A stretch of DNA of 64,000 bases from Schaalia sp. lx-260 (GCF_021083645.1 NZ_JAJNRQ010000002.1:248001-312000); one strand, 5' to 3'. Counted from the first letter of the stretch, positions 43,580 to 53,240 are shown. The notes: generated from the letters alone by a model not told the origin. Made by a program: numbers and translations.

Positions 43580-44842
43580 CTACAACTGTGAGGAAAGTAA
43601 ACCACACAGACGAGCATGCCACGCATAAGCTGACACATCTGTTAAAGAAGCCACCTGATCGATAACTACCCTAAATCGCGCGTTCTCATCCTCAGCTTCA
43701 CGCCATGCGTCAACAAATACCGGTTCTAAATGCTCAGGACCTGATTGCCACACAGCATCAACAAGGTCAGCAAGTAACGTACGCTGCTGATAGTACACAG
43801 GTTCAGTTTCACGAGGCTCCATCACATAATGTGCAGCCAATCCTTTCAACACAAGGATTTCTGCCCGTGTACCCTCAGGAACAATAAGATCTGCACTGTA
43901 ACGTCCAAAAGAACCCGATCCAAAACGCTCACGTGTCGCCTTCACCGTTGCCACACAAAAACGTCCAATCAATTCAGATGTCAGATCCTTCAAAGCAGCA
44001 AGACCTGACCAGCCTCCGTTAAAAGAGGTCAGCCAGCACCGCAAAGAAATGATACGCTCCAAAGCCTGTGCCAGATCATTTTCCCCGCAACGTGGCTTGT
44101 ACCATTTCATCGTTGTCTCCAGCACGTCACAAATATGACGCTCATCTGCAAGAAGCCCCAGATTAATTTTTCCCGTGGCAATACCATCTTCTACATCGTG
44201 AACTGAGTAAGCAATGTCATCGGATAAATCCATTATTTGCGCTTCAATACAGCGACGTCCCACAGGAGCTTCTTGACGCAACCAGTCAAATACCACCTGC
44301 TCATCAGAATATACCGAGTATTTCTTCATTGAATAGGAACGATCAGGACCTTGTGCGCGCCTCCACGGATATTTGCAGACAGCATCCAATGTTGAACGTG
44401 TCAGATTCAGGCCTGCGACACCTCCACTACGATCACGTACTTTTGGTTCTAAACGTGTCAGTATCCGCAGAGTCTGTGCATTACCTTCGTACCCACCGAC
44501 ATGTTGGCTTAATTCATCCAGTATTTTTTCACCATTATGTCCAAAAGGCGGATGTCCTAGATCATGTGATAGACACGCTGCATCCACCACATCAGGATCA
44601 GCCCCCAACATTTTGGCAAGCTCGCGCCCAACCTGCGCGACTTCTAATGAATGAGTCAGACGAGTACGAATAAAATCATTGCTCATCGGGCCAAGAACCT
44701 GCGTTTTTTCACCTAAACGACGCAGTGCCGCAGAGTGCAAAATCCTTGCGCGGTCACGCTCAAAATCTGTCCGAAAACTCGTTTTACCTGCTTCTGGTAC
44801 GCAACGTTCTTTGTCACGGTCACTGTAGGAAAAAAGATTCAC
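43580..44842 (-). CDS. dgt: dGTP triphosphohydrolase-like HD protein
   Basis: A 420-residue HD-domain phosphohydrolase of the Dgt type that cleaves dNTPs to the nucleoside and tripolyphosphate. The metal-binding HD signature is seen as TRLTHSLEVAQ (H64) and SHDLGHPPFGHNGE (H93-D94), with a further metal ligand in MDLSDDIAYSVHDVED. The N-terminal RTDFERDRARILHSAALRRL is typical. It lies upstream of dnaG and probably helps balance dNTP pools or removes altered nucleotides. Divergent from the GH13-like gene. Confidence 0.93.
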   Translation of the reverse strand: MNLFSYSDRDKERCVPEAGKTSFRTDFERDRARILHSAALRRLGEKTQVLGPMSNDFIRTRLTHSLEVAQVGRELAKMLGADPDVVDAACLSHDLGHPPFGHNGEKILDELSQHVGGYEGNAQTLRILTRLEPKVRDRSGGVAGLNLTRSTLDAVCKYPWRRAQGPDRSYSMKKYSVYSDEQVVFDWLRQEAPVGRRCIEAQIMDLSDDIAYSVHDVEDGIATGKINLGLLADERHICDVLETTMKWYKPRCGENDLAQALERIISLRCWLTSFNGGWSGLAALKDLTSELIGRFCVATVKATRERFGSGSFGRYSADLIVPEGTRAEILVLKGLAAHYVMEPRETEPVYYQQRTLLADLVDAVWQSGPEHLEPVFVDAWREAEDENARFRVVIDQVASLTDVSAYAWHARLCGLLSSQL

Positions 44843-44894
44843 GTGACCAGCCTAACGGCTCATCAACCCCTATGTGAAAGAGGAACATGCCACG

Positions 44895-46133
44895 ATGTAT
44901 ATTGTGACTCCTGAAGTTCCTGCTTCCTCTGTTCGGACAATGCGGATACATCGCAAACATACTGGCCCTACCCCTTGGTGGCATGACGCGGTTATTTGCG
45001 CTTTTCCCGCTCGTATGAATGAGGATTGCCTCAATGCTGTAAGCGCATATGCGCAGCCACTCAGTGAGTTAGGTTTTCATGCGATCTCATTTACGCCAGC
45101 GAAACCCGACATCGTGTGGGATATAGATTCCAGCCTTGCTGGGTGTGTGAGTGCCTTTCATCAGCATAACCTCAAAGCCTTGTTGGTACTTCCTGGAGCT
45201 TCTTTGCCTACGATTGATCGCACTTTTAATATCACCGAAGGAATTACCACTTTATTAACGCGTGTGCGTGCTGCTTTGACACTTGGAATCGATGGTATTG
45301 ATTTAGGAATGTTAGATATGCCTGCTGATGTACGCGGCGATATTCCTGATGCTGATGCTGATATTTTACGTTCTCGTTTTTCTGATCTTGTGCAAATACT
45401 TTTAGCTGAAATAGGCGGTGATGATAATTCACCGGTTTTAACAGCGGCTTCACCTATAAATAATCCTGATATTCTGCGACGTCAATTAGAAGATGACTGG
45501 TTCCACCATTTACGTGATACCGCATTAGAGAACATTCCTTGGGACAGCTCAGTTTTACATGAGGTTCTGTCAAAATCTTTCGATGTGCATGATTCTGTCG
45601 GTCAAGTCAATGCATGGTCATATTCGGCTTTATCGCATAGGCCCCACTATCCCGCTGAGACACCCAAAGCATGGGAATACGATGCCTCATCTGAGAGGCG
45701 TTCAGCCATGATTTTTTTCAGCTTATCTTTACCGGGTGCAGTGTATATTCCCTGGAACGATGTGGAAAGTATTTTTTCATATGCGACACATGCAGCAAAA
45801 ACAGTTCCACACACTGCCTCTGATGATCCTTCTTTCCTTTCTCGTATACGTGAGGCACTTAAAATCCGTTCCCGTTATTCCTTAGGCACAGCATCTTTCG
45901 CTTTGGTATCGGGATTGCCGTGGGCACATTCTGGAGTCTCAGTCCATGTGGTCTCTGATGTCATGGTGGTGTTAAATACTTCAAATGAAACTGTACATGT
46001 GCCTGATTGCCATGAGTTTTTAATTTCTTCAGTAGGCACAGCTTCCTTATCTGAAAATTCTGTTGCTGTTGCCCCAAATGCATGCGCTTGGTTCAAAGTA
46101 GCGCGAGTAAAACCTATCCCCTCACCTTTCTGA
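44895..46133 (+). CDS. Degenerate GH13 (alpha-amylase fold)-like protein, probable pseudoenzyme
   Basis: A 412-residue protein that reads like a shrunken alpha-glucosidase. PWWHDAVICAFPAR resembles the usual PWWRDAVIYQVYPRSF start of GH13 enzymes. LPGAVYIPWNDVE near residue 294 resembles the LPG-x-x-Y-x-GDE region, and ALKIRSRY follows as in family members. The catalytic regions look lost: where GF/LR-x-D is expected there is GIDGIDLGMLDM, and where the NHD segment is expected there is YSALSHRPHYP. Length is about 150 residues short of a typical glucosidase. A non-catalytic role or slow decay of an old enzyme are both possible. The start is uncertain: ATG 44895, or GTG 44874. Confidence 0.65.
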   Translation: MYIVTPEVPASSVRTMRIHRKHTGPTPWWHDAVICAFPARMNEDCLNAVSAYAQPLSELGFHAISFTPAKPDIVWDIDSSLAGCVSAFHQHNLKALLVLPGASLPTIDRTFNITEGITTLLTRVRAALTLGIDGIDLGMLDMPADVRGDIPDADADILRSRFSDLVQILLAEIGGDDNSPVLTAASPINNPDILRRQLEDDWFHHLRDTALENIPWDSSVLHEVLSKSFDVHDSVGQVNAWSYSALSHRPHYPAETPKAWEYDASSERRSAMIFFSLSLPGAVYIPWNDVESIFSYATHAAKTVPHTASDDPSFLSRIREALKIRSRYSLGTASFALVSGLPWAHSGVSVHVVSDVMVVLNTSNETVHVPDCHEFLISSVGTASLSENSVAVAPNACAWFKVARVKPIPSPF

Positions 46134-46179
46134 GGTTTCTTTCCTGGGGTTGTCAGGGTGTGCGAGGGGACGGCATCTA

Positions 46180-46935
46180 TTACACAGATTTTTCAAGTAA
46201 ATCCAAAGCATGTCGTACCTGCGTGGCATTCATCTGCCCAGGTGCTGAAGCATGTTCCGCCGTTGCAAAAGTTGCTGAGCTACCAGCCGTGATACCGCAT
46301 ATACGTGTCAGTGCCCCCGCAGGTCCCATACCTATGCCGATAATGGGGCGCGAAAAAGTGTCATGGGCCCATATTTGTGTTTCTAAAATCGTGAGAAGAT
46401 CATGTGAATCTCGCGCATAGCAAGCAAATTTCACAATATCCGCACCAGATTGCACCTGACGAGTCACAATGTCACGTAAATACGAGGAAGATGGTGTAGC
46501 CGTGAAATTATGAAAAGAAGCAATGACAGTAGCCCCTAATTGGTGAGCTTCGTGAATAAGTTCTGCTGAACCCTCACGTTGTATCTCGATATCAACGGCG
46601 TCATATCGGGAAGCAAGGTTTCGTATAATCTCATGATATTGCGCATGCGAAGCTTGACCTTCGCCTCCCTCATATTGGGTGCGATAAGTTGCTAGAATTG
46701 GACTGTCCACCTCACTTATCAAAGTATCATATGCTGTTTGCGTATTTTCCTTGAAAAAATCAAAGCGCCATTCATACATGTCATGAGGATATTTTGAGGC
46801 GCGGCGTATCTGGCAGGCCAGTTCATCACATGTCTGCGCGGTCAAGGGAATGATAATGCGTGTACGTGAACCAAAAGTGATAGTCCCTCGTGCAGATTGT
46901 CCGTCACGTCCCACTGTGATGATGTTATCCACCAT
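46180..46935 (-). CDS. aroD: 3-dehydroquinate dehydratase, type I
   Basis: A 251-residue (beta/alpha)8 enzyme for the third step of the shikimate pathway. The signature residues are visible: EWRFD at 55-59, the general-base histidine H142 in ASFHNF, and the Schiff-base lysine K169 in ADIVKFA. The C-terminal region IGIGMGPAGALTRICGITAGSSATFA matches the family. Many actinobacteria use the type II enzyme (AroQ), so a type I enzyme here is less common. The start ATG 46935 lies inside the 3' end of the dus gene with GAGG upstream, so the two are translationally coupled. Confidence 0.92.
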   Translation of the reverse strand: MVDNIITVGRDGQSARGTITFGSRTRIIIPLTAQTCDELACQIRRASKYPHDMYEWRFDFFKENTQTAYDTLISEVDSPILATYRTQYEGGEGQASHAQYHEIIRNLASRYDAVDIEIQREGSAELIHEAHQLGATVIASFHNFTATPSSSYLRDIVTRQVQSGADIVKFACYARDSHDLLTILETQIWAHDTFSRPIIGIGMGPAGALTRICGITAGSSATFATAEHASAPGQMNATQVRHALDLLEKSV

Positions 46936-48172
46936 CAGCACCGTCCTCAGCTAAATGTAGTTGCTCTTTTTGCGCAGGAGTTAAGTATGGTGAGTCTAGC
47001 CACCCATCCGGCAAATGCGGGGTTTTTTCTCCCCCCGCGCGTCCTCGTGGCCCTTGCGCGGCTTTAGGAAAAGGCTGATCTAAGTCTAAAGCATGTAAAC
47101 GTTCATGAAGTTCCCCCAATGAGGACACTTTATTTAAGGCTCCACGGATTGGCCCACCTATTGCAAAGCCTCGTAAATACCATCCCACATGTTTACGCAT
47201 TTCACGCAAAGCACGGAACTCATCATTTTCTTTTTCAACAACCCACTGTGCATGTTTTTCAATGATTGCAGCTACTTGTCGTAACGTTGGTCCTTGTAAT
47301 TCCGGCAAACCATGCAGTGCCCGTACAAGATCACGGAAAATCCAAGGGCGCCCTTGGCAGCCACGCCCAACAACAACAGCGTCACAACCAGTATCATTCA
47401 TCATGGCAAGAGCATCAGCACCAGAAAAAACATCACCATTGCCAAGTACTGGGATTTTAAGTCTGTCTTTCAGACGGGCAATATGTTCCCATCGTGCTTT
47501 ACCTGAATAGTGTTGCGTTTGCGTTCGAGCATGTAAAGCAACAGCAGCTACTCCCGCTTTTTCCGCGATGCGAGCAGCATCCATGTAGGTATGGTGTTCC
47601 TCATCAATACCAATACGCATTTTAATTGTGACCGGCACAGTGACATCACGGTGCACACTCGCTGATTCTGTTGCATGTACAACGCTGGTCACAAGATCAG
47701 TGAATAAATCTTTTTTCCAGGGTAGTGCCGCTCCCCCGCCTTTACGGGTAACTTTAGGGACAGGGCAACCAAAATTCAGATCAATATGATCTGCAAGATC
47801 TTGGTCAACTAAAAGCCGCGCAGCCTGTGCCATTACTGTTGGATTCACGCCGTAAAGTTGTACAGAACGAACACGCTCAGCAGGATCAGGGCGCAACATG
47901 TCAAAAGTACGCGCAGATCCTTCAACAAAAGCTCGTGACGTGACCATTTCCATCACATATAGACCCGAGGGAGCATCTATACGAGGTGTCGGCACATGAT
48001 TTTCAAACCAACGATCAGGTAATCCGCTTTCTCCGTATTCGCGGCAAAGGCGACGAAAAGGCGCGTCAGTAACCCCAGCCATTGGCGCAAGAACGACAGG
48101 TGACCAGACGCGCAGTGGCCCAACCTCGAATGCTGGGGTTGGGCCGCTGACATGTACTGGATTTTCAGGCAC
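46925..48172 (-). CDS. dusB: tRNA-dihydrouridine synthase
   Basis: A 415-residue FMN enzyme that reduces uridines in the tRNA D-loop. The N-terminal APMAGVTDAPFRRLCREYG binds FMN. The catalytic cysteine lies in LNFGCPVPKVTRKGGGAAL (FGCP). VTIKMRIG, ALHARTQTQHYSGKARWEHI and NGDVFSGADA complete the TIM barrel. The RG-CQGRPWIF phosphate loop and a C-terminal helical domain follow. The GTG start directly abuts the glyS stop (TGA-GTG, no gap). An unusually Pro/Gly-rich C-terminal tail overlaps the aroD start. Confidence 0.93.
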   Translation of the reverse strand: MPENPVHVSGPTPAFEVGPLRVWSPVVLAPMAGVTDAPFRRLCREYGESGLPDRWFENHVPTPRIDAPSGLYVMEMVTSRAFVEGSARTFDMLRPDPAERVRSVQLYGVNPTVMAQAARLLVDQDLADHIDLNFGCPVPKVTRKGGGAALPWKKDLFTDLVTSVVHATESASVHRDVTVPVTIKMRIGIDEEHHTYMDAARIAEKAGVAAVALHARTQTQHYSGKARWEHIARLKDRLKIPVLGNGDVFSGADALAMMNDTGCDAVVVGRGCQGRPWIFRDLVRALHGLPELQGPTLRQVAAIIEKHAQWVVEKENDEFRALREMRKHVGWYLRGFAIGGPIRGALNKVSSLGELHERLHALDLDQPFPKAAQGPRGRAGGEKTPHLPDGWLDSPYLTPAQKEQLHLAEDGADGG

Positions 48173-49564
48173 TCAGCAAGCTCCGAGTCGTTCGATCAGC
48201 CAGGTTTTTACTTCAGCAAGTGCTACGCGTTCTTGAGTCATTGTGTCACGGTCACGAATAGTAACAGCTCCATCATTTACTGAGTCAAAGTCGTAGGTGA
48301 TGCAGTAAGGGGTACCAATTTCATCTTGACGACGATAACGACGTCCAACCGCTCCCGCGTCATCGTATTCAATATTCCACAATGTACGTAGTTCAGCGGC
48401 GAGTTCACGAGCAGGACCGGTGAGTTCGTCTTTACGTGAGAGTGGGAATACGGCTGCTTTCACAGGTGACAAACGCGGATCAAGGCGCAGCACTGTACGA
48501 GTATCAACACCACCCTTTGTGTTCGGAGCTTGATCCTCATGATATGCCTCAATAAGGAATGCCATCAGTGAACGAGTAAGGCCAGCAGAAGGTTCGATAA
48601 CATAAGGTGTCCACCGTTCGCCGGTAGGCTGGTCATAGTAATCAAGCTTTGCACCTGAAGCTTCGGAGTGAACGCCTAAATCGTAATCTGTACGGTTAGC
48701 GATTCCTTCAAGTTCACCCCATTCACTGCCTTGGAAACCGAATTTGTATTCGATATCAACGGTTCGCTTGGAGTAGTGGGAAAGTTTTTCTTGTGGATGC
48801 TCGTAAAAACGAAGATTTTCTTCAGCGATTCCTAAACCAACGTACCATGCTTTTCGATAGTCAATCCAATATTGATGCCATTCTTCATCGGTTCCCGGGG
48901 CACAGAAAAATTCCAGTTCCATTTGTTCAAATTCACGTGTCCGGAAAATGAAGTTGCCAGGGGTGATTTCATTACGGAATGATTTGCCGATTTGTCCGAT
49001 ACCAAAAGGTGGTTTCTTACGTGCGGCGGTCATGACATTCGCGTAGTTAATGAAGATGCCTTGAGCAGTTTCTGGACGCAAGTAATGCAAACCAGCTTCG
49101 TCATCTACGGGACCTAGGTATGTCTTCAGTAAACCTGAGAATGCGCGAGGCTCTGTCCAAGCACCAGGCTGTCCAGTAACAGGGTCTGGAACATCTGAAA
49201 GCTCAACAGTGTCAGGATCTAATCCTTTACGCGCAGCGTAGTTTTCGATGAGTTCATCAGCGCGGTAGCGCTTGTGTGTGTGGAGCGATTCAACAAGTGG
49301 ATCGGTGAAGGCTTTCACATGTCCGGAGGCTACCCATGTTTCGCGGGGCAAAATAACTGATGAATCCAGCCCTACAACGTCTTCACGTGAACGGACCATA
49401 TACTGCCACCATTGTTTTTTAATATTTTCTTTCAGCTCTACGCCGAGCGGCCCGTAATCCCATGCAGATCGGGTTCCGCCGTAAATTTCCCCACAGGGAA
49501 AAACGAAACCACGACGTTTAGCCAAGCTGATGACTGATTCGAGGCGGGAAGGTCCTTTTGCCAC
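48173..49564 (-). CDS. glyS: Glycyl-tRNA synthetase, alpha2 type
   Basis: A 463-residue class II synthetase of the single-chain homodimeric type. The N-terminal [18 protein letters not shown] and [13 protein letters not shown] belong to motif 1. [25 protein letters not shown] is motif 2, the ATP-binding loop. [13 protein letters not shown] is motif 3, and the C-terminal anticodon-binding domain follows. The GTG start at 49564 is fixed by AAGGAG; the open frame continues 18 codons upstream through a leader hairpin. It is followed without gap by the dus gene. Confidence 0.95.
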   Translation of the reverse strand: MAKGPSRLESVISLAKRRGFVFPCGEIYGGTRSAWDYGPLGVELKENIKKQWWQYMVRSREDVVGLDSSVILPRETWVASGHVKAFTDPLVESLHTHKRYRADELIENYAARKGLDPDTVELSDVPDPVTGQPGAWTEPRAFSGLLKTYLGPVDDEAGLHYLRPETAQGIFINYANVMTAARKKPPFGIGQIGKSFRNEITPGNFIFRTREFEQMELEFFCAPGTDEEWHQYWIDYRKAWYVGLGIAEENLRFYEHPQEKLSHYSKRTVDIEYKFGFQGSEWGELEGIANRTDYDLGVHSEASGAKLDYYDQPTGERWTPYVIEPSAGLTRSLMAFLIEAYHEDQAPNTKGGVDTRTVLRLDPRLSPVKAAVFPLSRKDELTGPARELAAELRTLWNIEYDDAGAVGRRYRRQDEIGTPYCITYDFDSVNDGAVTIRDRDTMTQERVALAEVKTWLIERLGAC

Positions 49565-49586
49565 TATGCACTCCTTATAATGCGGG

Positions 49587-49611
49587 GTGTCGCATCTGGC
49601 TGGTGCGACAC
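49587..49611 (-). promoter_or_regulatory. Hairpin in the glyS 5' leader
   Basis: GTGTCGCA (49587-49594) and TGCGACAC (49604-49611) form a perfect 8-bp stem with a 9-nt loop, about 10 nt upstream of the glyS ribosome site. No T-tract follows. It does not match a glycine riboswitch or a T-box as I know them. A translational control element is possible. Confidence 0.45.
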
Positions 49612-49872
49612 ACGTCAAGATGAGTTTACCTTTCGTAGCATGTACTCACACTTCTGAAAACTGTGAAGCCTATGGCAAAGTCCATGCGCATACGTATATC
49701 GACATTTTTACTGGCGCACACATTGCAATTGCATACGAATACCTGCACGGGTTCATATTCTGGGGAACTGCAATGGAATAATTTGAAGATGAGCCCCTAT
49801 TATCCGAGTCAATAGGCCATGTTTTCTTTGCGAATTATGAAGAAAAACACGGAAAAAACGCCTTCCGCTCTT
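49612..49872. other. Intergenic region between glyS and znuA
   Basis: About 260 nt between divergent genes. Apart from the glyS leader hairpin and the znuA promoter at its two ends, I see no gene, repeat or clear terminator. It presumably holds the glyS promoter. Confidence 0.5.
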
Positions 49873-49901
49873 TTGACAATGATTCTCATTTAACTTATAA
49901 A
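49873..49901 (+). promoter_or_regulatory. znuA promoter with Zur-type operator
   Basis: TTGACA (49873-49878), a 17-nt spacer and TATAAA (49896-49901) form a near-consensus promoter. Inside it TGACAATGATTCTCA (49874-49888) is a 7-1-7 dyad (TGACAAT and TGAGAAT on opposite strands) of the TGAnAATnATTnTCA form bound by Zur in actinobacteria. The -10 ends 7 nt before the znuA ATG, so the transcript should be leaderless. A bound Zur would block the polymerase directly. The likely regulator is encoded at the end of the same cluster. Confidence 0.82.
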
Positions 49902-49908
49902 TGAGAAT

Positions 49909-50919
49909 ATGCGTCGTTCATTTTCACAAACTTCACTCATCCTCTCTGGTATTACATGCGCCGCTTTCCTTCTATCCGCATGTTCAACTGCTCCATCTAC
50001 CACCACCGAGCAAAGCAGTTCATCACTTAACAAACTTCATGTGATGACCTCCTTTTATCCTCTGCAATATCTCACTGAAAAAATCGGTGGCGACCACATT
50101 ATCGTTTCTTCATTAACACCAGAGGGTGCAGAACCTCATGATTTAGAAATCACACCCTCAAAAGCCAATGAATTAGCTTCATCGGAAGCCATTGTGTATC
50201 TGAAAGGTTTTCAGCCTGCTGTAGATGAAGCCATTGAAATGCAGGCGCCAAAAACAGTGATTGATGTGTCCTCAGCAGTTCAGCTTCTCTCATCTCAAAC
50301 TGAAGAAGCCGATCACGATGCCGACCATGACCATGACGCCGATCATGAATCCGGGCACGATCACGAAGCTGAACACGCAGATCATCACCATCATCACGAT
50401 ATGGATTTTGATCCTCATTTCTGGCTTGACCCCACACGTATGGCACAAGCTGCCACAGCTATCGGACAAGCACTCGCATCAGCAGACCCTGAACATGCAC
50501 AAACCTACACTTCAAATGCCGCTTCCTTAAAAAAGAACCTTGAGGATCTTTCTACTTCACTCGTGCAAGGCACAGCTCAATGTGAACATACAACCTTCGT
50601 CACTGCTCACACAGCATTTGGCTACCTCGCTGAACGTACAAAACTCACACAGGTTGGAATATCTGGACTTGATCCCGATGCTTCTCCCTCACCTGCACGG
50701 CTTAAAGAAATCGCTGAACTCGTGAAAGAACAAGGCATCACCACAATTTTCACTGAAGCACTAATCGACCCGAAAGTAGCGGAAACTCTAGCTCAAGACC
50801 TTGGAATCACAACAGCAGTACTTGACCCTATCGAATCACAAAGCAGTCCAGACAAAGATTACGCAGCAGTGATGAAAGACAATATTGCTGCTTTAAGGAC
50901 GGCATTAAGTTGCAAGTAA
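49909..50919 (+). CDS. znuA: Zinc ABC transporter substrate-binding lipoprotein
   Basis: A 336-residue cluster A-I metal-binding protein. The lipoprotein signal ends in LSAC (C25). The mature part has two lobes with metal ligands in EPHD (H77) and FDPHFWLDP (H170). Between them is a His/Asp-rich loop (135-163, with HHHHH), the mark of zinc transporters of the ZnuA type. The C-terminal lobe has FVTAHTAFGYLAE and FTEALIDPKVAETLA. ATG 49909 has no ribosome site and lies 7 nt after the -10 hexamer. The start of znuC overlaps its last codons. Confidence 0.95.
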   Translation: MRRSFSQTSLILSGITCAAFLLSACSTAPSTTTEQSSSSLNKLHVMTSFYPLQYLTEKIGGDHIIVSSLTPEGAEPHDLEITPSKANELASSEAIVYLKGFQPAVDEAIEMQAPKTVIDVSSAVQLLSSQTEEADHDADHDHDADHESGHDHEAEHADHHHHHDMDFDPHFWLDPTRMAQAATAIGQALASADPEHAQTYTSNAASLKKNLEDLSTSLVQGTAQCEHTTFVTAHTAFGYLAERTKLTQVGISGLDPDASPSPARLKEIAELVKEQGITTIFTEALIDPKVAETLAQDLGITTAVLDPIESQSSPDKDYAAVMKDNIAALRTALSCK

Positions 50920-51704
50920 CAGCAGCTTCACATACTCCGGCGGGTGTTTCCACAAGCGAAACACCCGCCCTTGCCGTACACAATCTCCACGCAGCGTGGG
51001 ATTCACACCTCATCATCAACAATATAAGTTTTGACTTACCACAAGGCCAAGTCCTCGCAATCACTGGTCCTAACGGATCAGGAAAATCAACCCTCATACG
51101 ATCTTTACTGGCAAACACACCTCTTGTAACCGGAGACATCCTATTCTTTGGACATGCAACCCACAGCAAAACTTTCCCGTGGAAACGTATCGGCTATGTC
51201 CCACAACGTTCTTCCGCACACGGAGCAATTTCCTCAACCTGCTTGGAAGTAGTGGCCTCCGGTTTACTTTCACGAACAAAATGGTGGCTTACACATAAAG
51301 ACATGACACGCGCTCGTGAAGCACTCACACATGTGGGCCTCACTGAGTATGCTCATCTACCTTTCGCTCATCTATCCGGCGGGCAAAAACAGCGTGTACT
51401 TATCGCACGCGCGCTAGTACGAAAACCTGACCTCCTCATCATGGATGAACCAATGGCAGGTATCGACCAAGAATCACGAAATCAACTTGCCCACGTTGTC
51501 GCCTCAGAAAAAGAAAAAGGGCACAGTGTTTTAGTGGTACTACATGAGCTGGGAGAACTCGGTCCCCACCTTGACCGTGAAATTCATATAACCACAGGAC
51601 GCATCTCCTACGATGGGCCTCCTCACCTCAGTGAACTTCCAGATCCTGCACACCGCGACTGCGGGTACTACGTTGAAAGAGACGCGCATCCCCATGCTCA
51701 CTGA
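50910..51704 (+). CDS. znuC: Zinc ABC transporter ATPase
   Basis: A 264-residue nucleotide-binding subunit. Walker A GPNGSGKST is at 53-61, the signature LSGGQKQR near 155, Walker B IMDEPMAGID near 178, and the switch histidine in VLHELGE. The TTG start overlaps the znuA stop and has AAGGAC upstream. A His-containing tail (RDAHPHAH) ends the protein and may bind metal. It energises the ZnuB channel. Confidence 0.93.
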   Translation: MQVTAASHTPAGVSTSETPALAVHNLHAAWDSHLIINNISFDLPQGQVLAITGPNGSGKSTLIRSLLANTPLVTGDILFFGHATHSKTFPWKRIGYVPQRSSAHGAISSTCLEVVASGLLSRTKWWLTHKDMTRAREALTHVGLTEYAHLPFAHLSGGQKQRVLIARALVRKPDLLIMDEPMAGIDQESRNQLAHVVASEKEKGHSVLVVLHELGELGPHLDREIHITTGRISYDGPPHLSELPDPAHRDCGYYVERDAHPHAH

Positions 51705-52596
51705 ACTTCTTGATATGTTGTCCTCACCGCTTATGCAACGTTCACTGCTTGCTGCATTACTTATCGGCATGTGCGCACCTGTAGTCGGCACTTACCTTGT
51801 CCATCGCCGACTTGCAATGCTCGGTGACGGTATCAGCCACTTATCACTGACCGGTGTCGCATTAGGCTGGCTTGCAGCAGCAACAGCTCATGTAGCTTCC
51901 CCTGATAGATGGGCAATACCTGGCGCCCTCATTATTTCCATTATCGGAGCCGTAGCCATTGAACTTATTCGTTATTCAGGTCACGCCTCTGCTGACGTTG
52001 CCCTTGCCATGATTTTTTATGGAGGCATTGCTGGCGGCGTGCTTCTTATCGGTATTGCTGGCGGCACAAGCGCACAATTAAATTCATATCTTTTCGGCTC
52101 AATTTCCACGGTTTCATGGAACGATATTTTTTCTGTTTCGCTCCTTGCAGGAATTGTGCTTTTAATTGGAATTGGTATTACCCCCGCACTTTATTCAGTC
52201 ACAAATGATGAAGAATTCGCACGTTCAACGGGCCTACCTGTCCGATTTTTATCAATGATTTTGGCAATACTTTCTGCTCTTACAGTTGCTATTGCTATGC
52301 GCATAGTAGGATCTTTACTTGTTTCGGCTCTTATGGTCATTCCAGTAGCCATTGCTCAACTGTGGGCAGCTTCATTTCGTTCAACAATGACATGGGCAAT
52401 GATTATTGGAACATGTCTGACGGTAGGAGGACTTACCTTTACCTACTTTGTCGATTTATCTCCTGGCGCAACTATTGTTGTCGCGGCAATTGTGCTTTAT
52501 GCAGTGGGCTTTATTATTCATGGGATTGTTACTTCTTTCCGTCGTCAACATTTAACATCACTGACACGAAGCCGTGAAGCATCAACACATGAGTAA
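51694..52596 (+). CDS. znuB: Zinc ABC transporter permease
   Basis: A 300-residue permease of the ABC-3 family with about eight transmembrane helices. The N-terminal PLMQRSLLAALLIGMCAPVVGTYLVHRRLAMLGDGISH is the usual family opening. SIGAVAIELIR-like and GSLLVSALMVIPVAIAQLWA segments follow. ATG 51694 overlaps the znuC 3' end by 11 nt; the open frame begins earlier without support. It completes the znuABC importer. Confidence 0.93.
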   Translation: MLTELLDMLSSPLMQRSLLAALLIGMCAPVVGTYLVHRRLAMLGDGISHLSLTGVALGWLAAATAHVASPDRWAIPGALIISIIGAVAIELIRYSGHASADVALAMIFYGGIAGGVLLIGIAGGTSAQLNSYLFGSISTVSWNDIFSVSLLAGIVLLIGIGITPALYSVTNDEEFARSTGLPVRFLSMILAILSALTVAIAMRIVGSLLVSALMVIPVAIAQLWAASFRSTMTWAMIIGTCLTVGGLTFTYFVDLSPGATIVVAAIVLYAVGFIIHGIVTSFRRQHLTSLTRSREASTHE

Positions 52597-52828
52597 CCTC
52601 TTATAAGATTTCATTTAGAATACTCGCTATTTTCTGTTGTGAAAGAAAAATAATCTGATAAGAAATGACTACACTTACCATGCTATTTCTTTGAGGATTG
52701 ATTATCCAAAAAAGTTTTTATTTACGATAAAATGCTCGTGAGAATACACGTAAACGAAATATACTCCTATACAAATACAATCAAGCAGAGGGACATATGT
52801 TTTTCCTTCTCAACTGTGAGGACACCTT

Positions 52829-53215
52829 ATGCAACGCATGACGAAACAACGCCAAGCAGTCCTCGATGAACTCGAACGCGTACGAGAATTTCGTAGTGCG
52901 CAGCAAATTTTTGAGCAATTGAATTCTCAAGGTTATCGTGTAGGCCTTGCAACCGTTTACCGTAATTTACAGGCCCTCGCTGAGGATGATTATGTTGATG
53001 TTCTGCGTTCATCTGATGGGGAAGCTCTTTACCGCCGCTGCGCAACCTCAGAACACCATCATCACTTAGTTTGCCGAAAATGCGGATATGCAGAAGAAAT
53101 ATCCCAAAGCACCATTGAAACATGGGTAGCAAAAATAGCTGCATCGCATGGATTCAGTGAAGTTGAACATTCAATGGATCTCTTTGGGATATGCGCAAAT
53201 TGCAGCCCTCGATAA
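52829..53215 (+). CDS. zur: Fur-family zinc uptake regulator
   Basis: A 128-residue metalloregulator. The winged helix covers residues 1-70 (TKQRQAVLDELERVREFRSAQQIFEQL, VGLATVYRNLQAL). The structural zinc site uses C82/C85 (LVCRKCG) and C122/C125 (GICANCS). Regulatory-site ligands are likely among HHHH (76-79) and the EHS segment. Its place after znuABC and the operator at znuA support a Zur role over Fur. A 232-nt gap after znuB may contain a separate promoter. Confidence 0.9.
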   Translation: MQRMTKQRQAVLDELERVREFRSAQQIFEQLNSQGYRVGLATVYRNLQALAEDDYVDVLRSSDGEALYRRCATSEHHHHLVCRKCGYAEEISQSTIETWVAKIAASHGFSEVEHSMDLFGICANCSPR

Positions 53216-53240
53216 CATTGACAGGTAACGGAGGCACATG

